NCBI GenBank assembly: GCA_002254405.1
Contig: NJDH01000005.1
Coordinates: forward strand, 1-22,849
DNA from: Candidatus Altarchaeales archaeon ex4484_96
Lineage (GTDB): Archaea; Altiarchaeota; Altiarchaeia; IMC4; QMZM01
DNA: 22,849 bases
Direction of reading: 5' to 3'
The notes under the pieces are model-generated. The model saw nothing but the letters and a program-made list of their open reading frames with translations, was not told the origin of the DNA and did no database searches. Shown one piece after another: positions 22,697 through 22,849 of the stretch (the first letter of the stretch is position 1; every line of letters begins with the position of its first letter). A program made the position numbers and the translations under genes.

Positions 22697-22849
22697 ATGA
22701 TTCCTGCACACGCACCACCACACGACATCCATGAGCTTTTGAATGCCGCATTCTCTACGTTAGGCAATGGGTGCCCCCAGAAGAGATTTGAGTCCATGGT
22801 CAAAAAGTGCCTCCAAACGGAGAGGTATTTAACTACTATATCGGGCAGA
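22697..22849 (+). CDS. Start of a DegT/DnrJ/EryC1-type aminotransferase (partial)
   Basis: The ATG is one base after the fusion gene's stop and the frame stays open for 51 codons to the window edge. MIPAHAPPHDIHELLNA, a segment like GNGCPQKRFES, and YLTTISGR recall the N-terminus of PLP-dependent sugar aminotransferases of the DegT/DnrJ/EryC1 family, where a G-x-x-x-x-x-FE helix and a (S)SGR/SGTxAL loop follow. Such enzymes make amino sugars from keto sugars, which fits the SDR genes upstream. Only the first 51 residues are seen, without the PLP Lys, so the call is tentative. Confidence 0.55.
   Translation, partial: MIPAHAPPHDIHELLNAAFSTLGNGCPQKRFESMVKKCLQTERYLTTISGR

Overview
The window is almost certainly archaeal. 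Coding is very dense, and Arg is mostly AGG/AGA and Ile often ATA. TATA-like boxes lie about 40 nt upstream of the first gene of each transcription unit, and those first genes have no Shine-Dalgarno (SD), while many downstream genes do. The gene families fit too: a KaiC-type ATPase, multi-PAS sensors, a DUF2304 protein beside a DPM1-like glycosyltransferase, and a Thr/Ser-stalked secreted protein. The lineage cannot be fixed by eye; an anaerobic euryarchaeal or DPANN/Altiarchaeota-like organism is a guess.

Layout. (1) 1-450, minus: the 5' part of a secreted or anchored protein with a Thr/Ser-rich stalk. (2) 617-1144, plus: a KaiC/RecA-fold-like protein without a Walker A. (3) 1146-10772, minus: a tight eight-gene operon. 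In order of transcription it encodes a 50-residue one-TM protein, a rhomboid protease, a KaiC ATPase, a Walker-A-less KaiC-like protein, a PocR + 6xPAS protein with no kinase, a dCache membrane sensor with no kinase, a dCache-HAMP hybrid histidine kinase whose receiver lacks the phospho-Asp, and an intact single-domain receiver. (4) 10967-12418, plus, divergent from that operon: a response regulator with a duplicated HTH+RAM-like output. (5) 12419-16779, minus: a soluble 6xPAS/GAF histidine kinase followed by two overlapping receivers. (6) 17024-22849, plus: a surface-glycan operon with a DPM1-like glycosyltransferase, DUF2304 protein, UDP-GlcNAc 2-epimerase, two SDR sugar epimerase/dehydratases, a polysaccharide deacetylase fused to a FemAB-type domain, and the start of a DegT/DnrJ/EryC1 aminotransferase.

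How it may work together (inference). Regions 2-5 look like one signalling island. Extracellular (two dCache proteins) and cytoplasmic (PocR, PAS) inputs could converge on KaiC and KaiC-like proteins, on His-Asp phosphorelay, and on one DNA-binding regulator. Two adjacent sensors without a transmitter share the same C-terminal coiled-coil tail, which suggests docking to a common partner. The flanking surface-protein and glycan genes are plausible outputs, but nothing in the sequence proves it.

No tRNA, rRNA, CRISPR array, IS element or integrase was seen. There is no gene-free stretch longer than 300 bases; the three main gaps (451-616, 10773-10966, 16780-17023) hold divergent promoters.
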